This document shows positions 38,501-49,844 of a DNA stretch of 64,000 nucleotides, piece after piece; within the stretch, counting starts at the first letter, position 1; every line of letters begins with the position of its first letter. Location: contig NC_064043.1 of assembly GCF_932526225.1 (NCBI RefSeq), positions 8,423,501 to 8,487,500 on the forward strand, in the 5' to 3' direction. The notes under the pieces are model-generated. The model was not told the origin of the DNA, did no database searches, and worked only from the letters and a program-made list of their open reading frames with translations. Source of the DNA: Nematostella vectensis (lineage: Eukaryota; Cnidaria; Anthozoa; Actiniaria; Edwardsiidae). The position numbers and the translations under genes were made by a program.

Positions 38501-41500
38501 ATAGAGTGTAACGCCTTCTGTCCCCATTCAAGCATCGTCTAGTTTCAGATCCGACACTTATTAAGCATAAAGTATTAAGTTAAATGCAGTCCAAGATTCA
38601 CCTTTTAATCATTTTTATTGACTGATGAAAGCTTTGTTTGCTGGCAAGAGGTACAAATTGTCTATTTTTTAGGTAATTAATTTTCTAGACCTATATTCTA
38701 AAATTCAGGGTTTATTTTTGTAAGTAAGCATATCTTATTTCATATTTGTGGTAACCCATTGACGGAGATTTGCCCGACTGTTTACTTACAATATCAATAA
38801 CCATTAAATTAACCAAGCCACCTTCAGATGATTTAAAAAGAGGTTAATGATTTACTCTTTCTTCCATTTTTATTCGCTGAGGAAAGAGGCCGGCAAACAA
38901 AGCAAAGGAACCTGACTAATAACCCATCAATGGAGACCTATAGACTCTTCATACTGTATTTAAGATTTGCCCGACTGTTTACACACCCACTTAGCTGACC
39001 TTCAGGAAATATAACAAGAGCAGGTGTTTGCAGAAACATCATCCCATCTTCCGTTTATAGCCAAGCCGCATTATAGTAAGGATTCAAACTAGCAGGGATT
39101 TTTTCATGAGAAATAATCGAGTACACAACATTGAAGTGATAAATCTTGTTTGTGATCTTTTCGGTGAGTTTTGTTTTAACGCACCCCTTTCCTACCTTTG
39201 CTGAGAAGATGGCTTCTGAGTAGGCCAAGGAAAGAGTTGAATATTCCAGACAAGAGAGCTTGGTTTGTGCGTAAGGCTTGCTGCATCTTAACTATCAGCC
39301 TGTCATTGAAAAATAACAGTTTTTGGGAGCGACTTGCGCGATTGAAACATCTTGAAAGATCTTCGCAGAGAGTGATTGCTTGGAACTTTAACTGAAGAAG
39401 TGAGCCTCACAAATTGTGCCCATTCGACGTTGATAGTTCTACGAAAACTTAAACTAATTCGCATGGAATTTTCCAGTCCGTTCTTTTTTCTTGTAATTAT
39501 CTTGGTGGGAGGCATCGTGGTCTTACTTTGTAACCTACTCGTCATACTTACAATCATCATCAACCAACACCTCCGCAAAAAGAGTATGTACCTTCTCATT
39601 AACCTGACACTCTCTGACTTTCTTTTCGGTGCTGTTGTAATGCCACTAATCTGGCAAATACACCTTAATCATCACGTCTTCATATCATCATGGCACGAAG
39701 CGCAAAACTTGTTCAAGTTGTCTTCCTCTAGTCCCGTGAGGCATGCCGGGAGGGTGGCGTTTTTACTAGCCTCCGTTCAATTGCTGTCATTAACATTCAT
39801 TTCCCTAGAGCGTGCATGCGCAACTCTTTTGCCCTTACGTTATCGTGTGATCGAGCCCAAGATGTACGTCACATGCTGCGTGGCCACGTGGGTGGGAGGA
39901 ATGACCTGTGTTTGTGTGGTGCTGGCTGACGGCGGATGGGTCATCATACTGCTAACTGTTTGTGCGCTTGTCCTGCTGATTATCATAACCACGTCATACC
40001 TCGCGGTCTTCATCAAGGTGAAGCACAGACGTCAGCAACCCGAGATGTCTACGCTGCAGAGATCCATCCAGAAGGAGCGTTGCCTCGCGGTCACGTTGCT
40101 CTTGGTAACAGTGACGTCATTCGTATCTTGGTTACCGTGCGTTGTTTACTCCCTGCTCGTGAATTCTAATCCAGGTAAATGGGACGACATTGTGCAACTT
40201 GGTTTCCTGGTACCCTGTGGAGTGAACCCCCTTCTTGATCCGTTGATCTACATGTGCAGAATGACCGAGATGCGCAGGGCTTTGAAGAAGATGGTATGCA
40301 AGTGCTCACGGGATAGACCTGCATATATACAGCCTATTAAAACTTAGTCTCCACACGGGCATCAAGTGCGCAAGTGCTGACGGGATAGACTTGTATATGT
40401 ACACCTATTAGAGCCTAGTATTCACTCGAGCATCAAGTGCGCAAGTGCTCACGGGATAGACTCATATATGTACACCCATTAGAGCTTAGTATTCACTCGA
40501 GCATCAAGTGCGCAAGTGCTCACGGGATAGACTTGTATATGTACACCCATTAGAGCCTAGTATTCACTCGAGCATCAAGTGCGCAAGTGCTCACGGGATA
40601 GACTTGTATATGTACACCTATTAGAGCCTAGTATTCACTCGAGCATCAAGTGCGCAAGTGCTCACGGGATAGACTCATATATGTACACCCATTAGAGCTT
40701 AGTATTCACTCGAGCATCAAGTGCGCAAGTGCTCACGGGATAGACTTGTATATGTACACCCATTAGAGCCTAGTATTCACTCGAGCATCAAGTGCGCAAG
40801 TGCTCACGGGATAGACTTGTATATGTACACCTATTAGAGCCTAGTATTCACTCGAGCATCAAGTGCGCAAGTGCTCACGGGATAGACTTGTATATGTACA
40901 CCCATTAGAGCCTAGTATTCACTCAAGCATCAAGTGCGCAAGTGCTCACGGGATAGACTTGTATATGTACACCCTACTAGAGCCTAGTATTCACTCGAGC
41001 ATCAAGTGCGCAAGTGCTCACGGGATAGACTTGTATATGTACTCACTACTGAAGCCTAGTATTCACTCGAGCATCAAGTGCGCAAGTGCTCACGGGATAG
41101 ACTTGTATATGTACACCCATTAGAGCCTGGTATTCACTAGAGCATCAAGTGCGCAAGTGCTCACGGGATTGCAAGCTTACTGAAGCCTAGTCAACTTGCT
41201 CTCGTCTTGTTTTTCTTGCAATTGGACATCAAGCTCTCCTGACAGATTCGCAAAAGAATTCATCATAATAAGCGTGGGCTGTCCCTTGATCTCAGGGGAC
41301 GTTGCTAAGTGACAGGAGTCTGCTTGACGTAATATCGCGCATGCGCACACAGGGCCACACTTGGTAACCATTTTGCCCAACTCTCGGCGAAATTCCGGCA
41401 TGCGGGAGGAATAGATCACGAAGTTGACACACGAATTCATATAAAGAAACGGAAATATGTAAGGGTAGAATCTATTAAAAGAGGGGTCGTTCCATACAAT

Positions 41501-44500
41501 ATAGAAATAAAGAATAGCACTTGGAAGAAAGCAGATGAATGATACCACTGTAACGACGAATAAAGTTAGTGTTAACTTGATGTTGCTTCGAGCAGGCCTC
41601 GCGCTAGGGAGTGGCTTAGTGGACTTGACCTTTATCCAGATGGCAAGGTAGCAGACGAGTGTGATCACGAGCGAGACGATGGATAGAATCATTTTAATCC
41701 CGAACAGAAGCTTATCCAAGTAGTCATAGAAAGGCCGTCCTATCTGTCTCATCAGCATAGGGATGTCTCCCAATGCCGCCAGGATCCATGTCACTGTTAT
41801 TCCGAGCGTGTAGTGTCTGCTTTGAAGTAAGCGATGCTTGAATGGGAACAAAATCGAGTACACTCTTTCAAGCGCAATAACGGTGAACGAGTACTGAGAC
41901 GCGGCGATGGAAGCGGAGTTAAGAACAATACAAATACTAGAGACCGCGTCCTCCTGTAGACCAGCGAATCTGTAAGGGATTTTTAAGACCAGCAGGGTCG
42001 ACCCAACCACAAGATCTGCGGCGGTCAGACTTATGAGCAGATAGTTTGACATCTTGATACGAAACGTTTTGCGCAGAAAGATAGAAAGCGTCAGTAAATT
42101 AAACAAGACGATGATAAACCCTTCTGAGACTTCCAGCGCGGGAAGGACGGTCGTGCGGATGAAACTTGTGCTGTTTGGCATGAAGTCCATAATCTCTTGA
42201 CCATTTCGAGCACACTATTCATGCACCGATATCATGAAGTAATAATCAAAAAGAGCTTTAGAAGGGATCTTAAAGTTATTTATTTTTATTTGATTTGATC
42301 ATACACCCTAAGGTCATTGACGTTCTTATTATTATTTTCGCCTCATCAAATGAAAAAAATGTAATATGGTTTGCTTTTGCCGCAATGGTGCTTCCATTAT
42401 AGTGGCGCTTTCTCTTTGTTATTGATATTGATCTTTTTTATGAGTTTGTCTTTGTTTTTAAATCAATCAAAACTCCCAGCAGGCATTTCAATATTTTTTC
42501 TAGACAATAAATTACCAGAAACGATGTAAAGGTGTCTCGTTATAATTATTATTGTTTTTAAGTTTCTTGTCTTTTCCAGATATTATATTCTTTGTTTTTC
42601 TGTGTTGATAAATTTGATTAGTTACAGCAGCAGCTGGTTGAATGGGGGGAATCAAGTGAACCATGCTAAATCTTTATGACGTTCTAAAACAAATAGACGT
42701 TAGATTGTAATCTGTATAGAAAATGTAACCTGGCCTGTATTGCTCTTTTTTTCGATTTCGGGCTTCCTGTGGCGTGTTCAAAAAAGAGTGGGGCCAACTC
42801 GCCACAGGAAAAATTGTCGATGTTCTTGTGTCCTCTTTGTTTGATGAAGTAGGAAATGAACAGTTCTTTTAGCCATCTGATATTTTGTTTGATTATCAGG
42901 CCCCTTAATCTTTTGAGCTTGCAGTCGTTTCAACTACCTACTGTTTTGTGTTTCTCAGGCCAATGAATTCTCTGAAGCTAACAGGGCCTTTCAGCTTTGC
43001 GGAAGTCCATTCATGGGTCTGCTTCTGTCTCCCTGAGGTCCCTGACAGGTGAGTTCCAAGAACTTATTTCCAGGAATCCACCCTAGTAGATTACTGAAAT
43101 GGAAATCAAACAAAATGTTGATCCTCTCTTGGAAAATTATTTGTCATTTGTTTTTGTCATCTATTCTGCAAAACCAAGTCCTCCAGGATCTTCTGGATAA
43201 AATGTTGGCTAGCTTTATCCAGTTTTGAATCGATCGTATACTCTACTTACCACGTGACTTTAATCCACAGGACCCCCGCAGGTGACCAAGTGACGTTTCA
43301 TTTTCTCTCCACATTCCTGGATACACAGCTTGATTGCACCTACAGGTGGGTCACTGACTATTAATGTCTTCGTTTAAAATGTATAATTATCAGAATAACT
43401 ATCAACAGGACGTTTAAAACACACCCAAGTTCACCCATTCCGTCTATTCGGGCTCGATGCCATCATTTTCGCATTCTTCCATTTTAGTTATATGTCTTTG
43501 TTCTAGATAAAAAATTAGGAGATTGGGCAAGTGGGTTAGTGTCCCTTGCTATATTTTCCGAGACATCTGGTACCGTTTTCTATAGCTTTCTATAGATCAG
43601 ACTAGAATTTTGCAAGGTTGGGTAAGGGGGCCTTAGTGTCCATTGCTTTATTTCTGAGCCATCTGGTGCCGTTTTCTATAAATCAAACTAGACTTTGTGG
43701 GGCTGTGTGTAAGCTCAAGCCTTGAGTCAAGGGCGTTTCTGAGCGTCAGCTCTAGGAGGAGAGATAAAGCCGAAAAGACCCTTGACAGCCTCCAATAATG
43801 AGGGCCTACTAATGTAACATGATCACCATCGTTCTCTCAGGAAAGGCGAGGCTGTGTTTTTATCAGACAACATATCTACCATCTCCATCTTAAAAGACGT
43901 GCTGACGAAAGAGGCCACGAAAAGAAAGATCAACCTAAACATTTCTTACGGTATGTCCACGGTTAGAGAAAAATCAAACGGTACGGTTTTAGTGGAATTT
44001 CGTTTCTTATTTTTTGCCAAATTTCTACGGCTATGATCGCTCGAGGCTGTTTTTTTTTTTGCGATAAAACAACACGCCTGCATGCGGGCTGTTGTGATAA
44101 AAGATATTGTTTATCTGGCCTGCGGGCTGAAAATAATATTAATAATATTTTCAAAAATTATAAGAAAGTGACCAGTAGGGGCGTGGCTTTGCCCCCCTCC
44201 CCCAACATTTTCTTATTGTTTCTGTATTGTGCCCCCCCCCCCCCCAATCTTACGTGGCCTACTACTATGAACTGATAAAGTGTTTCTCTATCTGATCTTC
44301 GTTTTACTTGTCCGGGTTGGTTAAGTGTTCTTTATAGTTGGTATTGTTTTGGCATATGGTTGTTAAATATTAGTTTTTTCCTGTGGTCAAATGTTCCATT
44401 TCAGATCTGAGCGAGGAGTCAGTAGTACACACTTTAAACATGATTCACCCCAAACTCGAATACCAGCTGCTGCTTGCCAAGAAGGTCCAGCTCATTGATG

Positions 44501-45772
44501 CCCTCAAGGTTAGAGACAACAAATAACCTGATCTTTGACTAGTGTCCTCGAGAAAATTGTCACCCGAAGACGTGTGCTTTCGTCACACGTCGCGAGAATA
44601 TCACTAGAAAGGCTGCAACAGGCAAGCTGTAGAAAACCTAGGATGATCGCGGTGCACCTTGAAGAAATGGGCTCATCAAACTTTTGTGATCTCTGGCACA
44701 TACCACTCTTATTACTTCTAGGTGGGCTCACGTAGTATAACAATACGAGGTATTCTCTTTTTCCAGGAACTTCAAGGTCACGAGAAGGACATCAGCTTCT
44801 TCGCACCCGAATACAAGACAATTCTCGGTGAGTCACGCCCTCCTACACGTCGTCGCCCGCTGCGAAAAAAATATTCAAAACTGCCCACGGGGGCAATATC
44901 ATAGGGTTCCAGCCCGCTCAACAGCCAATCAGAGCGCGCGTCCCATCGTAGCCATTTAATAATATACTGTAATTGTTACTCCAGTTTGTATTGTAAACAT
45001 CTAGAATAGATGTCACACAAATGATTCGACCATACGATATCTAAACGTCTGATTCGTCCGACACTGGCGATCAAATTCGCTGGCGATCACCGGGGATCGA
45101 ATTCTCTCGTAGGAGCGTACAAAATCGCCTAGTGTGTCGTAGGCTTTAGAGCTCCTTCCACAGTAGATATGCACCTTTCTGTGTTCTCGTGAATGTTTTA
45201 TAAGAAGGCCCATGGGCCTCATATTATGCATAGATACTCATTACTTTTTCTGTAGAGGAGGCAGACCAACTGCAAGCAGAGTACAAGAAACAGCCGTGCC
45301 ATCTTGAGAGGCTGTATGGAATGATCACTGATCTTTACATCGACAAGTTCAAATTCAAGGTAAAGAAGGCCAATCACTTTCCATCGGCTAATTTAAGGGG
45401 GTAACCAAGATTTTTTCAATCAAATGTGGTCAAGAACATATCAGTATCTATTCGTAGATTTTTATTTTGGAAATTATTTACGAATAAACCGTTGTTTTCA
45501 AATGATAAACAATAACAATGGTGTGGGTGATCGACATCTGTAAGTTCTACTTATACTTTTCTTGTCGCCTCAGGACAAGCGACTTTTATTGTTCAGTGAT
45601 TTTTCTTTATTCTATCATTTTTTTCCTGCCTTTATACCATCACTATTTAATGGATTCTGATTTCTAATATTCTATACCCCAGGGTATGAACGTCAAGAGC
45701 AAAGTACCGATGCTGCTAGAAGTCCTTGATAACTACGACGTGCAAAACCTCGTCGACTTCTTTGAGGCTTAG
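28882..45772 (+). CDS. BBS7: Bardet-Biedl syndrome 7 protein (BBSome subunit)
   Basis: Twenty exons join in phase: 28882-28920, 29016-29081, 29337-29399, 30031-30206, 30540-30668, 32869-32926, 33001-33073, 33332-33398, 33647-33827, 34719-34912, 35234-35426, 35712-35786, 37577-37779, 42959-43048, 43271-43345, 43841-43950, 44405-44508, 44767-44827, 45256-45359, 45683-45772. They give 716 residues against 715 in human. BBS7 is part of the BBSome, the coat that moves membrane proteins in and out of cilia. Diagnostic stretches include [96 protein letters not shown] and [20 protein letters not shown]. These cover the N-terminal beta-propeller, a coiled coil, the GAE and platform domains and a C-terminal helical region. 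Intron 13 (5.2 kb) hosts two GPCR genes. Confidence 0.97.
30880..32815 (+). repeat. ~1.9-kb GTTGATGATAGTGGT minisatellite in BBS7 intron 5
   Basis: Units of 15 and 12 bp (GTTGATGATAGTGGT, GTTGATGGTAGT) and 9-bp variants (GATGATAGTGGT, CTAGTGTTGAT) interleave for almost 2 kb between exon 5 (ends 30668) and exon 6 (starts 32869). All units are multiples of 3, so the whole tract stays open on both strands and produces false frames of 652 and 305 codons. Confidence 0.95.
34282..34624 (+). repeat. 85-bp tandem repeat, four copies, in BBS7 intron 9
   Basis: CACAGGCTTCTTCTAAATGA starts units at 34282, 34367, 34452 and 34537. The copies are almost identical, indicating recent expansion. It ends 94 bp before exon 10. 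Confidence 0.96.
35890..37015. mobile_element. ~1.1-kb non-autonomous DNA element in BBS7 intron 12
   Basis: The left end GGGGCCGGTTCCTGAAAGGC is mirrored by the right end, which reads GCCGAAA-type sequence inverted as TTTTCAGGAACCGTCCCC. Sub-terminal TTAACCC / GGGTTA words recur on both arms (for example near 35925 and 36940). A 4-bp TGCT may flank both sides. No transposase is visible inside. Open frames at 36418-36807 do not match anything I know. Confidence 0.7.
39463..40347 (+). CDS. Class A (rhodopsin-like) G protein-coupled receptor, nested in BBS7 intron
   Basis: An intronless frame of 294 residues with seven hydrophobic segments. TM1 carries the GxxxxxCNLLVI-type asparagine ([13 protein letters not shown]), TM2 has [11 protein letters not shown], and the end of TM3 has [16 protein letters not shown]6 has [15 protein letters not shown] and TM7 has [15 protein letters not shown] followed by a Cys-containing helix 8 (KKMVCKC). 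The DRY motif reads ERA and NPxxY reads DPLIY. The N-terminus is very short. It belongs to the large orphan cnidarian class A set; ligand unknown. It lies in the sense direction inside BBS7 intron 13, and its last codons (from about 40296) form the first unit of a 71-bp array. Confidence 0.9.
   Translation: MEFSSPFFFLVIILVGGIVVLLCNLLVILTIIINQHLRKKSMYLLINLTLSDFLFGAVVMPLIWQIHLNHHVFISSWHEAQNLFKLSSSSPVRHAGRVAFLLASVQLLSLTFISLERACATLLPLRYRVIEPKMYVTCCVATWVGGMTCVCVVLADGGWVIILLTVCALVLLIIITTSYLAVFIKVKHRRQQPEMSTLQRSIQKERCLAVTLLLVTVTSFVSWLPCVVYSLLVNSNPGKWDDIVQLGFLVPCGVNPLLDPLIYMCRMTEMRRALKKMVCKCSRDRPAYIQPIKT
40296..41182. repeat. 71-bp array linking the 3' ends of two GPCR genes
   Basis: About 12 units with a 71-bp period. 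Units contain GCAAGTGCTCACGGGATAGA, CTTGTATATGTACACC, AGAGCCTAGTATTCACTCGA and GCATCAAGTGC. The first, diverged unit is the last ~50 bases of the upstream GPCR coding sequence plus its stop. The final partial unit contains ACTGAAGCCTAGT, which on the minus strand encodes the last four codons of the downstream GPCR (T-R-L-Q). Confidence 0.93.
41177..42190 (-). CDS. Class A (rhodopsin-like) G protein-coupled receptor, antisense in BBS7 intron
   Basis: An intronless frame of 337 residues starting [10 protein letters not shown] (possible N-glycosylation at NSTS). TM1 has [14 protein letters not shown] and TM2 [17 protein letters not shown]. The end of TM3 has [15 protein letters not shown] (DRY replaced by ERV), TM6 has [16 protein letters not shown], and TM7 has [13 protein letters not shown] (NPxxY replaced by NxxIY). 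A Cys-rich helix 8 region ([10 protein letters not shown]) and a C-tail rich in polar residues follow. It is not a close paralogue of the receptor at 39463-40347, which differs in nearly every loop. Ligand unknown. It points toward that receptor, with only the 71-bp array between the two stop codons. Confidence 0.92.
   Translation of the reverse strand: MDFMPNSTSFIRTTVLPALEVSEGFIIVLFNLLTLSIFLRKTFRIKMSNYLLISLTAADLVVGSTLLVLKIPYRFAGLQEDAVSSICIVLNSASIAASQYSFTVIALERVYSILFPFKHRLLQSRHYTLGITVTWILAALGDIPMLMRQIGRPFYDYLDKLLFGIKMILSIVSLVITLVCYLAIWIKVKSTKPLPSARPARSNIKLTLTLFVVTVVSFICFLPSAILYFYIVWNDPSFNRFYPYIFPFLYMNSCVNFVIYSSRMPEFRRELGKMVTKCGPVCACAILRQADSCHLATSPEIKGQPTLIMMNSFANLSGELDVQLQEKQDESKLTRLQ
44150..44270 (+). 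repeat. Copy of dispersed 'GGGGCGTGGCT' repeat in BBS7 intron 16
   Basis: GTGACCAGTAGGGGCGTGGC, then CTCCCCC, TTTTCTTATTGTTTCTGTAT and a poly-C run match the 3134-3298 element in order. It lies between exons 16 and 17. Confidence 0.65.
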
Positions 45773-47042
45773 TATAGGCACTTCCCTGGTATAGACTATA
45801 CAAGCACTAAGTAGGCGTGTAGCGAGGGGCGTACGCAGGATTTTAACAAGTTGCAGTCAAAGCATTCAGAAGCTGAATGAGGGCGTGGCCCCTCATCCCC
45901 GTGAAGATCTCATAGCTCCTGCTTTTGGATTTGAAATTGGCGTCAATGCGTCAGACTTTTAAGAATATTACACGATCCTCGATCTAAAATAGGACTTCAG
46001 TCGTCGCGTGGCACTGAACGACATGACAATATGTTTGGAAATCATCTGTAGACTACCATGATTAAGAAAATTATAGTGTTTATCCTGATCATATATATAA
46101 GTTCAAAGCTGAACGAAGAGATCCAGCGCTTGAGTTAACATTTTTCCCCTCGTTATGCAAATAGGATCGCCAAATTTTTTTCCTGGTAGCGAGGGTGCAC
46201 CCTCCCCCGGCCATCTTAAACGGTCCTCGATAGCTATGACGTCCTACGTGCTTTTTACGAAAAAGTGGGTTACTCCTATGAAATAATCGTCAAATCTGGG
46301 AAATTCTGTTTATTTTCTTTGTGCTTGTACAGCTCTGGCTACGCATCTGAAGAGTAACCGATTAAGGGAATGTATATTTATTGAATCTTTATTTTAGACT
46401 GCATGACGGACGTGACGAGATATTGCGTTTGGTTAATGTTTGGTCACCTAAAAGTTGTTCACTTATTAAAAGATCGTCAAATACTAATACTTTCGTAGAT
46501 CTTCACTCTCCATGAGAACTTCTACTTTGTAAATAATAAACTAGATGAATCATTACTTGGTGAATTATTTTACTCAGTGACCTCCAAGTAAAGTGGTGAG
46601 GGGGGGGGGGGGGGGGGGGCGGTTTAGAAATACACCTATTTTAATGTGTTGTCAGTGCAAATGGCAAATACCAATAAACAAATTGCAGTTCCATCAAAAA
46701 TACCATGGGATTCAAATTTCTACTGAATGTAAGAACATGTGAATAACTTCTCCAATTCTTTCTTCTTACAAATAATTATACCTATAAGCAGTAGATTGGT
46801 CTTAGAACTGCTCTTTGCCATTTACCAATTGCCCTGACAGCGTTTTTAAAAAGGTGTATACATGAAGATAAGCGTTCACAATAGCCTGCTAGCAAGCTCT
46901 CACAAATCTATATAAATGGCTTTGCTCAAGAATTGATAAACAAACTAAATAGAGAAATTGCAATCAAACACCTGGATATTAATGAAGACTGAGACAAATA
47001 CACTTCTGGTATTCAATTTTATTAGACATGTGGCAACACAAC
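45773..47042. other. Convergent intergenic region between BBS7 and RPL9
   Basis: Contains 3' flanks of both genes, a GAGGGCGTGGCCCCTC phrase near 45880 related to the dispersed family, and a ~20-nt poly-G run at 46600. No gene is seen. Confidence 0.5.
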
Positions 47043-48998
47043 TTAGTCCATTGGTACAATGGTGGTCTTCTCTGATACATAAACACCATCCAAGAACTTT
47101 CGGATATCCTTGTTCTTTACCTTGGTAGACTGCTGGATGAGTGCAGCTGGAAACAAACATCCACAAATTATCATTCACATTTGAATTTTAATCGAGAGGG
47201 TGATCATTGGAAGAGGAAGTAACATTAAGCGAACCCTACAGTAATTCAAGCTTGGACAACTTGGTCTTGTAACTAATTTTCAGTCATTTCTACTTAGATA
47301 ACAAGGATAAACTTATTATATATTGAACTTTCCTTATAGCCATATTTAACCCTACTAACTAAAACAAACTTGCTAATAATTATTTTGACTGCATATCATT
47401 TTGGATAAATTGCTAATAGCTTATATAAAACTATGAGAAGCTAATCAATTAATTCCAACCGATTTTTGTCTACCTTCAGGGTTTAAGTTAGTGGAGTTCT
47501 ACTGCACAGGGAGATACTAGATACTAAATCTTAGTTTTTAGTTATCTAAAAACTTGTTGACAACACCTTCCTTTTTTTTAACTCATTACTACTTATGTGT
47601 TCTACATTTCTTTGACTTACTACATACAAGGGCATACATGAGCAGAACCTGGCTAACTAACCTGAGTTGGATACGAGTTCAATGTCATTTCCCTCAATGA
47701 TGATCTCATCCTTTGTACCAGTCTGGTTGTTGCAAATCACACCTGGACGCATGCGCACTCTGCGGACATACTTTTCACCCAAGAAGTTACGGACCTCTAC
47801 AAGGGTTCCATTCTCCTGGATGGCAATGTTGATGGGGAAATGGGCATATACAGCACGCATCTTATATCTGTACCCCTGAGGAGAGAGGTATAAGGGGATA
47901 GATATGGAATGAGTGTCGGTAGGAGGAATGGATGAGGGAAGGAATGAGTGGACATCTTACTGGACTAGACATGAACGCTACCACATGAAGCACTCATTGA
48001 CATATCTCCAATGCAAGTGAGCATACCTATCACATTAATAACATGTTCTCGAATTTCACAGAACCATAATAACTTGATAATGCAAACTCTCAACCGACTT
48101 TCAGCTGTTTTTAATTTGGCCTAGCTCTATATACATAGATGGTATCCTTAATCATGTGTTTAAGAATGTTGACCACCAACTCCCTTTCTTTGTTTAAATT
48201 GAAATTAAAATGACACACTTGATCATTAGTTAAAGTGGCTGAGCCCTACTTACGTAGATGACACCCTCTATCACGTTTCAATGTGAGTAAGCCCTACTTA
48301 CGTAAATGACACCCTTTATCATGTTTTCAATGTGGGTGATGATAGTCTTCACACACGCCAGCTCCTTGCGGCTGGCAAACCACACATCAACGCGAACTTT
48401 GTCCTTGCCAACTTTGGTCAACTCAAGCCTCAAGTGGCGGAAGTTTCTTTTCAGGGTTCCCCGAGGACCAGTGACTGTTACCACACGGCTTTTCACCTTG
48501 ACTTCCACTATGGATAATACAATACACTGTGTCAAACACTTGAATAGGGAAATAAATATAATTCAAGTTTTGTATGTTATTCGTTAAAGTGCAACACATG
48601 ATATCATATCCATCGTGATAATATTAGGAAGATTGAGATAAGAACCATATTATCTGATTGACAAAAACTTGACTTAGCTTTGCAAAGTTTGAAAGGGGGA
48701 TGTTATGTCTAAACGAGGATTGAAATGGTTGCAGGATTAATACAAAGATATACATGCTAGTGTTTTCATTGTATAAACACATATAAAACAAACATGGATG
48801 TATACTGGGTAAACTGTAGCTGCAAAGCTAGCCAACAACTGTAGTTGGTCAGAAAGGGTAACTAAAGCTTCTCATCAAAGGGTGTCTTTATAATCGGATT
48901 CTTATTTATTGTGGAGTAGAGACTTCTACAATACTAAAATGATAATACTTACCATTATCCGGTATTGTGACCGTTTCGGAGGCCAAAATGGTCTTCAT
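47043..48998 (-). CDS. RPL9: 60S ribosomal protein L9 (uL6)
   Basis: Four coding exons, 48998-48953, 48507-48302, 47875-47662 and 47146-47043, join in phase to give 189 residues (human 192). It is a component of the large ribosomal subunit, uL6 family. Diagnostic stretches are [81 protein letters not shown] and [14 protein letters not shown]. The start codon lies two bases after an acceptor (ATTGTAG at the exon edge, 49000), so a non-coding first exon exists upstream. The end of exon 2 with its donor is duplicated once in the following intron (48246-48295). Confidence 0.98.
48246..48345 (-). repeat. Duplicated RPL9 exon 2 end and 5' splice site
   Basis: A ~49-bp segment occurs twice in tandem. 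On the minus strand both copies read from CACATTGAAA through GGGTGTCAT, then TAC and the donor GTAAGTAGGG. The right copy (48295-48345) is the authentic exon end. The left copy (48246-48294) lies in the intron, with changes such as CACGT for ACATG-type bases. Confidence 0.85.
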
Positions 48999-49426
48999 GG
49001 CTACAATACAGGACAGACAAGATCCTTTTAAACCAATATTTTGCCCGAACGCTAGAGACACGAGATGGATGTTTTACGAACCCAATACAGTTTATGTGGT
49101 TATATTTATTCTTCTACGAAAATTGGCAAGAGGACAGTAAAATCACATTTAATGAGGGCTAGAGGATTATTTATATCCAGTTCAGAAACCTTTAGGTTTG
49201 AATATGTTTAAAAAAACACTTTTAGTTTCTTTTATAGAAGGTTCTTCGTGAGTCACGTTAGGGCAAAGGGAACAGACATTTTCTAATACAATTTCAAGGC
49301 GGTTCCTAAAAATATTTAGCGATTCATAATACAGCATCATTAATAACATACATGAAACTTTTTTAATAGTGAGATGGATGAAATAAGACGCAAAAATCTC
49401 TCGGATTGTATCCTGTATTTTCTAAC

Positions 49427-49465
49427 CTGAAGCCTTAAAGCGAAGATGGCGGTGAGAGAACGACC
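49427..49465 (-). promoter_or_regulatory. RPL9: RPL9 non-coding first exon with 5'TOP-like start
   Basis: On the minus strand, a pyrimidine stretch TTCTCTC (near 49460) is followed by ACCGCCATCTTCGC and the donor CTTCAG/GTTAGA at 49427/49426. Ribosomal protein mRNAs typically start at a C in such a tract (5' terminal oligopyrimidine), which places their translation under growth control. The exact start site is inferred. Confidence 0.65.
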
Positions 49466-49844
49466 GAGGCCTCGCGCGGTCACTAGTACCCAAGCTTCAA
49501 CATTGCTAGCAAGTAATTGTCTTATGTGTGGGGGAGGGTGGGGAAAACTTAGACAGTAAACTTATTTTTCGTCTCATACTAGCATTCTTATTGATTTAAA
49601 AAAACCTTGGGATCAATAAAAAAAATTAATTACGTCTGGTCTTAGATACGTGGGCATGACTACCATTACCGAGTACATACCAGTAGTTGCCCTGCACCCC
49701 ACCCCCCTAGACCTTTTTGCGTTGCCATGTTGGCATCCGTTTCCTCATAGACTCCACAGACCGCCTAGTCGTATGTTAAAGTGGTAGTAATCACGTAGAA
49801 TATGCCACCTATTCCTTACATATAGTCACAGTCCATCCACCGCT
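49466..49844. promoter_or_regulatory. Putative bidirectional promoter, RPL9 / amino acid transporter
   Basis: About 380 bp separate the inferred RPL9 start (minus) from the transporter start codon (plus, 49845). The RPL9-proximal part has a CG-rich patch (CCTCGCGCGG near 49470). The transporter 5' UTR must lie in the right part. An in-frame stop at 49788-49790 closes the transporter frame upstream. No TATA box is obvious on either side. Confidence 0.5.

Noticed and set aside
40863-41123. Repeat-encoded 86-codon frame downstream of the first GPCR
   Set aside because: It is a frame through the 71-bp array after the receptor stop codon; no separate start context or domain.
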